This document shows positions 35,235 through 43,120 of a DNA stretch of 64,000 bases, piece by piece. The notes below the pieces were generated by a model. It worked only from the letters and a program-made list of their open reading frames with translations. It did no database searches and was not told where the DNA came from. Origin of the DNA: Firm-04 sp045596625 (lineage in GTDB: Bacteria > Bacillota > Clostridia > Oscillospirales > Ruminococcaceae). Position numbers and translations under genes: made by a program. Where the stretch lies: contig JAZOCU010000039.1 in NCBI GenBank assembly GCA_045596625.1, forward strand, positions 1 to 64,000, written 5' to 3'. Each line of letters opens with the position of its first letter. The first letter of the stretch is position 1.

Positions 35235-37227
35235 AGAATATGATACCGATGAAAAGCTGGATGCATTGCTCAAGGAAGAGCTAGCCCGACAGCCCGTGCC
35301 GCCGCAATTGCTGCCCGATGCCATAACAGAACAATTGCATTCACAAAAGAGAAACAGCATCATTCATAGTAAACAAGGCAATCGCCGTGCTTTGGCGGGA
35401 CTTTGTGCCGGTCTGTTGATCGTCACCTGCATTGCCGGTGCACTGAATTATACCAAAAAGCCTCCGCTGAGTGCCGAACAATGCTATATGACACATGCCG
35501 GCAGCTATCATAAGCTCTATCAGCAGGTGCAGTATCTGGCATCCCTTCGCACACAGAATAAAAGACCTTCGCTCTTCAATTGGAATGCCAAAAAAGATGG
35601 AGCAACGGCTGCTCCGGATGCAAACAATGACCTTGTGTTCGAAGATGAGTTCTTCGATTCGTCTGAGCAAGAGGTCGTGATAGATAACATGCAGAACTCC
35701 GGCACCCAAGCCAAACCCGAGCATTCCGAGACCATCACCCAGACCCAAGGCATCGATGAGGCAGATTGCGTGAAAACCGATGGCAATGCCATCTATTATT
35801 TGCAGGGTAAAACACTTTGGTATGTCCCTGTTTCCCACGGCGATATCGGAGAGCCTATTCACATTGAACCAAACATCGAAAATACAGAGATCCAATTTGC
35901 TATCGAGCTGTATCTCCATGATGGCTTTGCAACCGTACTCTATGGCGCTAGGCATGCAAAGGATGACAATTTTATCGCTGCCGTCACTTTCACTGTCGGT
36001 GAGGATGGTGTTTTGCGGCAAATCGGTTCCTATCTGCAGGAAGGCTCTGAGCCTGTCACTCGTATGATCGACGGCACACTCTATCTGGTCACAGAAAAGA
36101 TCATGCCTATCACCGATGATCTTTCTGAAGAGGATCTGCACGGATATGTCCCTCGCTGCGGCAATGAATCCCCCAATTATCTTGCAGCTGATGACATCTT
36201 TATTCCCGATCAATGGACCACATACAGTGCGCATCTTTCCTATACGCTGCTTTCCATTGTCGATGCCAAAACCGCATCTGCACTGGATCAAAAAGCATTC
36301 GCCGGCAGCGGCAATGATATCTATATGAGTCATAATGGTCTGTATTTGAATGTAGTCACAGAAGGAAAAACACGCATCACCCGTGTTTCCGTAGAAAACG
36401 ATGCGATTACCCCTGTTGGTGTTGCAACGATCAACGGTTCTATCCTCAATCAGTATTCCATGAGCGAACATGATGGCGTTTTCCGTGTTGCAGCGCATTC
36501 CGACACCAATACCCTATATACCTTTGATTTAGAGATGCATAAGCTCGATGAGATCAGCTTTGCTCCGGGAGAGACCATCAAGGCTGTGAACTTTGTAGGA
36601 ACACGAGGCTATGTTGTTACCTTCCTGCAAACAGATCCGTTATTCTCCATCGACTGCACCGATCCGGAACATCTTGTGATCGATGATGAATATAAGGTTT
36701 CCGGATACAGCACCTTCCTGTATCCGTGGGAAGATCTGCTGTTCAGCTTTGGCGTGGAACAGACCGATGCTGTCAACGGATTGAAGCTGATGATGTATGA
36801 AACTGCTTCCGATGGTACCCTCACCATGCAGGATGACTATGTATTCGGAGATCTGAGCGGTATGCTTCAATTTGACAGTCCTGCCGTATATGATTTCCAT
36901 GCGTTGTATCTCAATGTGACAGAACAGCTGATTGGTGTGCCGGTTATGCTCTATCATTACAACTATGATCTCAATTATTGGACATGGGAAGATGTCTATT
37001 CGTTTACCTTCGATGGCTATCCGCTTGCCTACAATGGCTATTATTTCTTCCGCTATGAAAACGGTGCCTTTGTGGAAGCAGGTGCTCTGCCAATGGAATT
37101 TATGCAGTATGACAATGTCCGCTGCGTCTCGATTGAAGATCATGTATATTGCCTCAGCATGGGTCAGCTGGCTTCTGCCGATATGCAGACGTTAGAGGAA
37201 TGTGACCGCATCACGCTTCCCTATTAA
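35224..37227 (+). CDS. Membrane-anchored beta-propeller protein (PF09826-like), putative anti-sigma partner
   Basis: 667 residues from the ATG at 35224 (AAAGGAG upstream). The N-terminal 58 residues are cytoplasmic (EEYDTDEKLDALLKEELARQ), followed by one helix (about 58-76, LAGLCAGLLIVTCIAGAL) and a large extracellular part. Residues about 155-660 contain the beta-propeller family signature TITQTQGIDEADCVKTDGN and repeated strand motifs. Overlap with the sigma factor gene and the topology suggest that the cytoplasmic part holds the ECF sigma factor and the propeller senses an outside signal; this is inference, as no classic anti-sigma zinc motif is seen. Confidence 0.75.
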   Translation: MRYEEYDTDEKLDALLKEELARQPVPPQLLPDAITEQLHSQKRNSIIHSKQGNRRALAGLCAGLLIVTCIAGALNYTKKPPLSAEQCYMTHAGSYHKLYQQVQYLASLRTQNKRPSLFNWNAKKDGATAAPDANNDLVFEDEFFDSSEQEVVIDNMQNSGTQAKPEHSETITQTQGIDEADCVKTDGNAIYYLQGKTLWYVPVSHGDIGEPIHIEPNIENTEIQFAIELYLHDGFATVLYGARHAKDDNFIAAVTFTVGEDGVLRQIGSYLQEGSEPVTRMIDGTLYLVTEKIMPITDDLSEEDLHGYVPRCGNESPNYLAADDIFIPDQWTTYSAHLSYTLLSIVDAKTASALDQKAFAGSGNDIYMSHNGLYLNVVTEGKTRITRVSVENDAITPVGVATINGSILNQYSMSEHDGVFRVAAHSDTNTLYTFDLEMHKLDEISFAPGETIKAVNFVGTRGYVVTFLQTDPLFSIDCTDPEHLVIDDEYKVSGYSTFLYPWEDLLFSFGVEQTDAVNGLKLMMYETASDGTLTMQDDYVFGDLSGMLQFDSPAVYDFHALYLNVTEQLIGVPVMLYHYNYDLNYWTWEDVYSFTFDGYPLAYNGYYFFRYENGAFVEAGALPMEFMQYDNVRCVSIEDHVYCLSMGQLASADMQTLEECDRITLPY

Positions 37228-37250
37228 ATTGAATAGGATGGAAAATAGAG

Positions 37251-37287
37251 AACGGCAGTGTATGAAACCGAATACATTGCCGTTTTT
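37251..37287 (+). terminator. Terminator after beta-propeller gene
   Basis: A 13-bp stem with one G-T pair (AACGGCAGTGTAT / ATACATTGCCGTT) followed by T3-C. Confidence 0.75.
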
Positions 37288-37289
37288 CT

Positions 37290-37318
37290 GTATATTTCAA
37301 AAAATCCTGTGCATACTG
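37290..37318 (+). promoter_or_regulatory. Sigma-G-like promoter of spoVAC
   Basis: GTATA (37290-37294), 17 nt, CATACTG (37312-37318). Same spacing and same TTTCA start of the spacer as the promoter before the ger operon. In Bacillus the spoVA operon is transcribed by sigma-G. Confidence 0.6.
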
Positions 37319-37353
37319 CCAACAGAACAAGCTGAAAAAAGGAGTATGTGCAT

Positions 37354-37809
37354 ATGAAACAGCCCAAGCAACCCTCACCGCAGGAATACCAAAAACTGGT
37401 ACATGATACCGCGATCAAAACAAAATGGTATTGCACATTGCCAAAAGCATTTTTCATCGGCGGATTGATCTGTCTGTTTGGCGAGTGCATCACACAATTT
37501 CTTATGGGCTTTGAAATACCCAAGGAAGACGCAAGCGCATGGACCTCAGTCATTCTGGTGTTTTGTTCCGCTCTGCTCACCGGACTGGGATGGTATGAGA
37601 AAATCGCAAAGCATGGCGGTGCAGGAACGCTGGTGCCCATCACCGGCTTTGCCAATGCTGTATCCTCCGCTGCGGTAGAATCCAAAACAGAAGGATTTAT
37701 CTTGGGTGTCGGCACCAAGATCTTCACCATTGCAGGCCCTGTGATCCTGTACGGCACCGCAGCAAGCGTAATTTACGGCGTGATTGATTGGCTTATAGGA
37801 TTATTCTGA
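37354..37809 (+). CDS. spoVAC: Stage V sporulation protein AC
   Basis: 151 residues, the normal SpoVAC length; the ATG at 37354 lies 9 nt after AAAAGGAG. Family sequence: AFFIGGLICLFGECITQF, LTGLGWYEKIAKHGGAGTLV with PITGFANAVSSAAVE, and GFILGVGTKIFTIAGPVILY. Four helices. SpoVAC forms part of the channel that moves dipicolinic acid into the spore and out at germination. The usual partners spoVAD and spoVAE are not next to it: upstream is the beta-propeller gene, downstream a convergent lipase. Confidence 0.92.
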   Translation: MKQPKQPSPQEYQKLVHDTAIKTKWYCTLPKAFFIGGLICLFGECITQFLMGFEIPKEDASAWTSVILVFCSALLTGLGWYEKIAKHGGAGTLVPITGFANAVSSAAVESKTEGFILGVGTKIFTIAGPVILYGTAASVIYGVIDWLIGLF

Positions 37810-37817
37810 GTATACAA

Positions 37818-37872
37818 GCAGCGGCATTGATCCAAGACATCTGTCCCTTACCAATGCCGCTGCATCTTTTTC
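37818..37872. terminator. Bidirectional terminator between spoVAC and lipase gene
   Basis: A 12-bp stem GCAGCGGCATTG / CAATGCCGCTGC with a 22-nt loop; T-rich on the plus side (ATCTTTTTC), so it mainly serves spoVAC. Confidence 0.65.
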
Positions 37873-37874
37873 GC

Positions 37875-39203
37875 CTATAATCCACGCTGTTTCAGATCAT
37901 GAACCAGCGCAACATAAAACTCCCGCACATCAAAGCCCTCAATGTTCTGACGATTCAAATCTATCATATCGCCATGAGAAATGCCACGGATTCCCTGCGG
38001 TGCGATCTGCGTATAGCGTTCACCCCATGCAAAGGATTTCTCACTGACCAATCCGTCATTTGGCCCATCAAAGTGCTTGACCAGATGATAAGAAAAATTC
38101 AACGGGAATTTTCCGCCTCCTGCCTGCAGCATCACAGAGCCGAAGCTCTGACAGAAAATCTCAGGCGGCTGTGGAAGCTCTGTGTGCAATGCAGTACAAA
38201 AGGAAGCGGAAAGGTCATGCACCGCTGCCAGAAAATCAGGATTGGCATCACCGAATTTCTTCAACGTACTGTTGTATCCAAAAGCAACCTTCTGCTTCAC
38301 TTTCTCCGGAATTTTTGTCAACAGATAATCTGCAAACAAGCAGCCCCTGTGCGGTGTGTTGATGGTCGTCAGCGATGCCACATACGGCGCTGCATCCAGT
38401 TTTGCCAATGCATATCGGCAATCCAGACCACCTTTGGAATGCGCAATGATATTGACCTTTTCGCAGTGCTGCTCTCTGACGATCGCTTGGATCCGCGCTG
38501 CCAGCTCCGCAGCACTGTCCTCCACGGATGCAGCCGATTGATGGTTGCCGTAATAGATCACAGCACCGTTCTGCTCCAGCTCTCGGGGAACTCTGCCCCA
38601 GTAATTAAAATATTTCGCATCCCGAAAAAACACACCGTGCACCATTAAAAGCGGATACTTTGTCTTGCAGAGCTGCTGTTCCTTGCGCGCCAGATTTCGT
38701 TGTTCTTTCTGCACTTCAAATTGTACTTCCTTGGATACTGTTGTGAGGATCATGCCCAGTGCCGCCAGATTGGCAATGGGGATCATGCCGCAAAGCAGTC
38801 CGATCACTCTCTGCTGCACGCCTAATTGACTCGAAGTGCAATAGACACATAAAATCCCGTTCCAGAATACAGCCGCCTCTACACCAATACACAAAAGCAA
38901 ACTCCAGATAAAATCCGCAGGACGATCGGGCAGATAATGTACCGCAACCAAAATCTGACAAAGAATCGAAAGCGGCAGAGATCCTAAAAATGCTTTCAGC
39001 AATATTGCGCCATGATTACAGATCATCAACCGCAGCTGTTTTGTTTGATATCCCTTGATCCCTGCGAAAAGAAGCATCATAAGGCACATCGGCACCAGCA
39101 AAAACAGCCATCGAATCTCCTGTGCCAACAAGAGATAACTATTTGCACTCGACGTACTGATTACAATTGAAATCAGTATCGACAAAAGATTGCGCTTGTT
39201 CAT
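37875..39203 (-). CDS. Membrane-anchored alpha/beta-hydrolase (lipase-like)
   Basis: 442 residues. About four or five helices in residues 1-165, then an alpha/beta-hydrolase domain (about 185-440). Lipase motifs: LLMVHGVFFRDAKYFNYWGR (oxyanion region), nucleophile Ser in IIAHSKGGLDCRY, INTPHRG, likely acid in DGPNDGLVS and likely His in GISHGDMID. Resembles triacylglycerol lipases of the LipA/LipC type but with an added membrane domain. Which side of the membrane the hydrolase faces is not clear. Confidence 0.8.
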   Translation of the reverse strand: MNKRNLLSILISIVISTSSANSYLLLAQEIRWLFLLVPMCLMMLLFAGIKGYQTKQLRLMICNHGAILLKAFLGSLPLSILCQILVAVHYLPDRPADFIWSLLLCIGVEAAVFWNGILCVYCTSSQLGVQQRVIGLLCGMIPIANLAALGMILTTVSKEVQFEVQKEQRNLARKEQQLCKTKYPLLMVHGVFFRDAKYFNYWGRVPRELEQNGAVIYYGNHQSAASVEDSAAELAARIQAIVREQHCEKVNIIAHSKGGLDCRYALAKLDAAPYVASLTTINTPHRGCLFADYLLTKIPEKVKQKVAFGYNSTLKKFGDANPDFLAAVHDLSASFCTALHTELPQPPEIFCQSFGSVMLQAGGGKFPLNFSYHLVKHFDGPNDGLVSEKSFAWGERYTQIAPQGIRGISHGDMIDLNRQNIEGFDVREFYVALVHDLKQRGL

Positions 39204-39242
39204 TTCACGTTCTGATCCTTTCTGAAACCCTCTGGTAACTGT

Positions 39243-39271
39243 ATCTTACCAAAAACAAAGCATCCTGTCAA
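39243..39271 (-). promoter_or_regulatory. Sigma-A promoter of the lipase gene
   Basis: Minus strand: TTGACA (39271-39266), 17 nt, TAAGAT (39248-39243). Confidence 0.65.
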
Positions 39272-39365
39272 GAGAAGCTCCTTTATTTTGCGTTTTCGCC
39301 GCAAAGCTACTAAAATCCTTTTGAAAAGACAGGAAAACATTGTCTTTCTTTTTTTCTCGAAACAG

Positions 39366-39394
39366 GTGACAAATGTGGGAAACTATGCTATAAT
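39366..39394 (+). promoter_or_regulatory. Sigma-A promoter of the carboxypeptidase gene
   Basis: GTGACA (39366-39371), 17 nt, TATAAT (39389-39394), with an extended -10 (TGC before TATAAT). Confidence 0.65.
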
Positions 39395-39456
39395 AATACT
39401 AATATTATCAAAACGGTGTAAACCGATCCCCTTGAAAGCAGAAAGGATCTATTTAT

Positions 39457-40731
39457 ATGGCAAAGAATACGAAAAAGAAAGGCTCCAATTCCGGTGCGCA
39501 GCAAAGCGCCCTTGGTGCACCGATGCTTCTGCTGGTGCTGCTGTGTCTGGTCGGCTTGGTTCTGGGTGTTTGGCTGATTTCCACCGGAAAAAGCGGCACC
39601 TCCGGCAACAGCCATGAAATCACAATGCAGACAGGACAATCCCGTACGCTGGAAACAACATTGACTGCCCCCTTTACCTGTTCGGTTTCCGATGATACGA
39701 TCATCAGTATTGACGAAAAGCATCTGATGACCGCGCTTTCTCCGGGTACCGCTGTTATTGTTGCCCAAAGTGCTGACGGCAGCCGTGAAACATTTTATAT
39801 CACGGTCTCCGGCGATCCCAACGCCACTCTGCCGCCACCTGCTCAAACCACCACGACGACAACGACCACCTTCTTGACAGAAACCACCACAACAACCACT
39901 ACACTGGCGCCCGGTTCCGTTACCGGCATCGAACTGACCTTCAATGCGGTAAGTCTTAAAATAGGCGAAAGCAAAATGCCCATCGTTACGATGTCTCCGG
40001 AAAACGCTACCGATAAAACCGAAAAATGGACCTCCTCTGATGAATCTGTTGCTACCGTAGACTGGCTGGGCAATATCACCGCTGTTGGCGCCGGTATCTG
40101 TACGATCAGAGTCACCTCCGTCAACAATCCTGCCGTGTATGCCGAGGTTGCTGTCACAGTTACCGGCAATACAGCACAAACACCCGGGAATATTGAACTG
40201 ATCGACGGTGTGACCTATGTGGATGGCATTCTGATCGTCAATAAAACCTATGCACTGCCCAAGGATTATGCTCCCGGCATCAATGCAGAAGCAAAAGCTG
40301 CATTCGATCGTATGCAGCTGGCTGCCGCTTCCGCAATGCTGGATATCAATATCGTATCCGGATATCGCTCCTATGCTACACAGGAAGCGACCTATACTCG
40401 TTTCGTAAACCGTGACGGGCAGGCTGCCGCCGATTTGTATTCCGCTCGTCCGGGTCACTCCGAACACCAGACCGGCCTTGCCTTTGATATCAACTATGCC
40501 GGCGATAGCTTTGCCAACACACCGGAAGCCGAATGGCTTGCCGAAAACTGCTGGAAATACGGCTTTATTATCCGCTATCCCAAAGGAAAAGAGCAGCTCA
40601 CCGGCTATCAGTATGAGCCATGGCATGTCCGCTATCTGGGTGCCGATACTGCCGAAAGGGTATATAACAGCGGACTGACATTAGAAGAATATCTCGGCAT
40701 CACTTCCCAATATGCCGAATCCGACAGCTGA
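39457..40731 (+). CDS. D-alanyl-D-alanine carboxypeptidase, VanY/DdcB family, with Ig-like domains
   Basis: 424 residues. One N-terminal helix (about 22-43), a short Ig-like or BIG2-like stretch (50-118), a Thr-rich linker (about 128-150), a BIG2 domain (about 153-233, SDESVATVDWLGNITAVGAG), then the VanY peptidase domain (about 245-415). The peptidase has SGYRSYATQ, zinc ligands His and Asp in SEHQTGLAFDI, and EPWHVRYLG. It trims the terminal D-Ala of peptidoglycan stem peptides at the cell surface. Nothing links it to vancomycin resistance. Confidence 0.9.
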   Translation: MAKNTKKKGSNSGAQQSALGAPMLLLVLLCLVGLVLGVWLISTGKSGTSGNSHEITMQTGQSRTLETTLTAPFTCSVSDDTIISIDEKHLMTALSPGTAVIVAQSADGSRETFYITVSGDPNATLPPPAQTTTTTTTTFLTETTTTTTTLAPGSVTGIELTFNAVSLKIGESKMPIVTMSPENATDKTEKWTSSDESVATVDWLGNITAVGAGICTIRVTSVNNPAVYAEVAVTVTGNTAQTPGNIELIDGVTYVDGILIVNKTYALPKDYAPGINAEAKAAFDRMQLAAASAMLDINIVSGYRSYATQEATYTRFVNRDGQAAADLYSARPGHSEHQTGLAFDINYAGDSFANTPEAEWLAENCWKYGFIIRYPKGKEQLTGYQYEPWHVRYLGADTAERVYNSGLTLEEYLGITSQYAESDS

Positions 40732-40753
40732 CCGCAAACACAATAAGCTGCCT

Positions 40754-40796
40754 AACGTGAACGGAAACGATCCTTGTCTCCGTTCACGTTTTTTAT
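40754..40796 (+). terminator. Terminator after carboxypeptidase gene
   Basis: A perfect 12-bp stem AACGTGAACGGA / TCCGTTCACGTT with a 13-nt loop followed by T4-A-T2. The rest of 40797-40977 shows nothing I can assign. Confidence 0.9.
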
Positions 40797-40977
40797 TGCC
40801 TCGAACCCCCGTCGACACACGGAAATCACGAAAAGTTGCACGTTTTTGCCTCTTGCAACGATATTGCTCATGGATTTTAGTTTGCATTAAGGATCATCCG
40901 GTTAATATTTGTGAAATGCGTACAAAAACCGACGCAAAAATTTGGCAGAGGGGCGTTCCGCATTTGTCCTAAATTGC

Positions 40978-41006
40978 TTGACATTCGGACAATATTGTGG
41001 TAAATT
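40978..41006 (+). promoter_or_regulatory. Sigma-A promoter of the GH5 cellulase gene
   Basis: TTGACA (40978-40983), 17 nt, TAAATT (41001-41006). Confidence 0.65.
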
Positions 41007-41043
41007 GGTATTACCATATTACATGAAAAGGGGACTGATCTCT

Positions 41044-42978
41044 ATGAAATTGTTTCAAAAGCTGGTTTCTGCCGCACTGACAGCCTCCCTCGCACTGGGC
41101 GTCTGTACCTTTGAAGTGCCGGAAGCTTCCGCTGCAAGCAATGCCGTAGCATTGGTAGACAGCATGGGCATGGGCTGGAACTTAGGCAATACCTTTGATT
41201 CCGGCAACTGTAAGGGTTGGGTCAGCAATGATCCCTATGTAGACACCGAGGTAGGCTGGGGCAATCCCAGAACCACAGCCGCTATGATCTCAGGCATCGC
41301 CTCTGCCGGATTTGATACTGTCCGTATTCCCGTTACCTGGACCGAGAATATCGATGCCAGCGGCAATGTCGATCCCGATTACCTTGCTCGTATCAAGGAA
41401 GTAGCGGATTACTGCTTCAAAGCAGGTATGAAAGTAATCATCAACGTACATCACGATGGTGCTTCCACCAACAACCAGAACAGCGCTACCATCAATGCGA
41501 CCCAGTCTTCAGTTGATGGCGCATGGCTCTGGCAGGGTTCTTCCCAGAAAGCCAAATTCAAGACCCTCTGGACACAAATCGCATCCTATTTCAAGGATTA
41601 CGGACAGGATCTGGCTTTTGCCGGATGGAATGAGATCTGCTGGACCTACGATCTCAACCAAGAAATGGGACAGGCTTTTGTTGATGCTGTTCGTGCAGTA
41701 GGCGGCGGAAACGCCGATCGTCTGCTGATCATTCCCGCAAACAATACCAATCACGAAGCAGCACTGGCAAGCGGCTTTAAGATGCCTACCGACAGCGCCA
41801 ATATGCTGGCCGTAGAAATCCACTATTACTCTCCGCCACCCTTTGCCATTGCAGAGCAGGGTACTTCTTGGGGATATTCCGCTACTTGGGGCACCGAGGC
41901 GGAAGTCGCCGCAATGAGAAACGATATCAACAGCCTCTATCAGAAGTTTGCTGCGAACGGCGTTCCGGTAATTATCGGTGAGTGCGGCGTTCTGACTGAA
42001 GAGGGCAAGGATAAGGAAGATATCCGTCTGTGGATCAAAACATTGTTTGAGACTGCAATTGGCTTTGACGGTATCTGCCCGATCCTCTGGGATTCTTCCA
42101 ATGCCGGCGATATGAACTACTACAATCGCAACGCGCTCTCTTGGTTTGATCCGCAGCTGGAAACCGTATTCAAGAACATGACCGGTGCTTCTACCGATAC
42201 CGCAACCTATTTCACCTATGATGCCGATAAGCTCTACACCCCTGCTTCCGGCGATCAGGGCGAATACTGGATGATCGATATCAAGCCTTTCCGCAATGCC
42301 GCCAAGATCATCGGCGTAATGGTCAAGGCAAAGGGTACGGCCTCCGGCAAAGATGCCTGCTTCGGCATTGCCGTTTCCTGCAACGCTTATTTCACTGAGG
42401 TGGATGACGGCAAGGATTACACATGGGTTTGCCAGCAGATCTCTTACGGCGCAACGATGGAATCTGCTCAGATCATGTTCGATGATGGCATGACCGATGC
42501 CAATGACAATGTTTACTCCAAAGAAGGCGAGGATTGGAAGCTTTCTTATGATTACCTCAAGTTTGAGTCTTGGTGGGTCAACAACGTCAGCGCATTCGAG
42601 ATCGAATCCATCACCGTATTGTTTGATGCACCGGTCGTCATTCCTGATGACGTACTCAATTACGGTGATCCGTCCGCTACTACAACCACCACTACCACAA
42701 CGACCACTACAACCACCACTACAACTACTACAACGACTACCACAACAACGACCTCTGAAGATATCAAGGTTCTCATCGGCGACGCCAACTGTGACGGCAT
42801 TGTCAAGATCGATGACGTTGTTCTGTTGAACCGTTATGTCGCCGAGGACCCCGAAATCACCATCACACCCGCCGGCAGAAGCAACGCTGATATGTGCGAT
42901 GGCACCCCCGGCATCAGTGCAACGGATTCGACTGCGATCCTCCAATTCCTGGCAAAAATCATTGATAAACTGGGCTAA
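41044..42978 (+). CDS. Cellulosomal GH5 endoglucanase with C-terminal dockerin
   Basis: 644 residues. Signal peptide about 1-31 (LVSAALTASLALGVCTFEVP). GH5 barrel about 35-375 (MGMGWNLGNTFD), acid/base Glu in GWNEICWTYD and nucleophile Glu in VIIGECGV. A beta-rich module of about 150 residues follows (about 385-540, WMIDIKPFRNAAKIIGVMVK, ending VLFDAP), probably carbohydrate-binding but not a family I can name. A linker of 25 consecutive Thr codons (42679-42753) leads to the dockerin (about 575-640, GDANCDGIVKIDDVVLLNRY and a degenerate second repeat). It is secreted and docks on the scaffoldins at the left of the window. Confidence 0.93.
   Translation: MKLFQKLVSAALTASLALGVCTFEVPEASAASNAVALVDSMGMGWNLGNTFDSGNCKGWVSNDPYVDTEVGWGNPRTTAAMISGIASAGFDTVRIPVTWTENIDASGNVDPDYLARIKEVADYCFKAGMKVIINVHHDGASTNNQNSATINATQSSVDGAWLWQGSSQKAKFKTLWTQIASYFKDYGQDLAFAGWNEICWTYDLNQEMGQAFVDAVRAVGGGNADRLLIIPANNTNHEAALASGFKMPTDSANMLAVEIHYYSPPPFAIAEQGTSWGYSATWGTEAEVAAMRNDINSLYQKFAANGVPVIIGECGVLTEEGKDKEDIRLWIKTLFETAIGFDGICPILWDSSNAGDMNYYNRNALSWFDPQLETVFKNMTGASTDTATYFTYDADKLYTPASGDQGEYWMIDIKPFRNAAKIIGVMVKAKGTASGKDACFGIAVSCNAYFTEVDDGKDYTWVCQQISYGATMESAQIMFDDGMTDANDNVYSKEGEDWKLSYDYLKFESWWVNNVSAFEIESITVLFDAPVVIPDDVLNYGDPSATTTTTTTTTTTTTTTTTTTTTTTTTSEDIKVLIGDANCDGIVKIDDVVLLNRYVAEDPEITITPAGRSNADMCDGTPGISATDSTAILQFLAKIIDKLG
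42679..42753. repeat. Threonine-codon microsatellite (ACN)25
   Basis: 25 consecutive Thr codons using mixed ACT/ACC/ACA/ACG, forming the enzyme-dockerin linker. The mixed codons argue against a simple slippage tract. Confidence 0.9.
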
Positions 42979-42985
42979 CAGATAC

Positions 42986-43020
42986 AAAAACCGACTTGTT
43001 TTTAACAGGTCGGTTTTTTT
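42986..43020 (+). terminator. Terminator after GH5 gene
   Basis: Stem ACCGACTTGT / ACAGGTCGGT with one G-T pair, followed by T7. Confidence 0.85.
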
Positions 43021-43043
43021 ATGCGAAAATCTTCGGAATGTTC

Positions 43044-43072
43044 TTGCCAAAATTGCGCAAATATAGTATAAT
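43044..43072 (+). promoter_or_regulatory. Sigma-A promoter of asnB
   Basis: TTGCCA (43044-43049), 17 nt, TATAAT (43067-43072). Confidence 0.7.
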
Positions 43073-43120
43073 AAGAATCGATTGAACTACTATTCCGTTT
43101 CATAACAGGAGGAACCCCTT

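Noticed and set aside
39457..40731. VanY-type protein as a vancomycin resistance determinant
   Set aside because: No vanHAX or vanRS genes nearby; the BIG2-linked, anchored architecture fits a housekeeping peptidoglycan carboxypeptidase.
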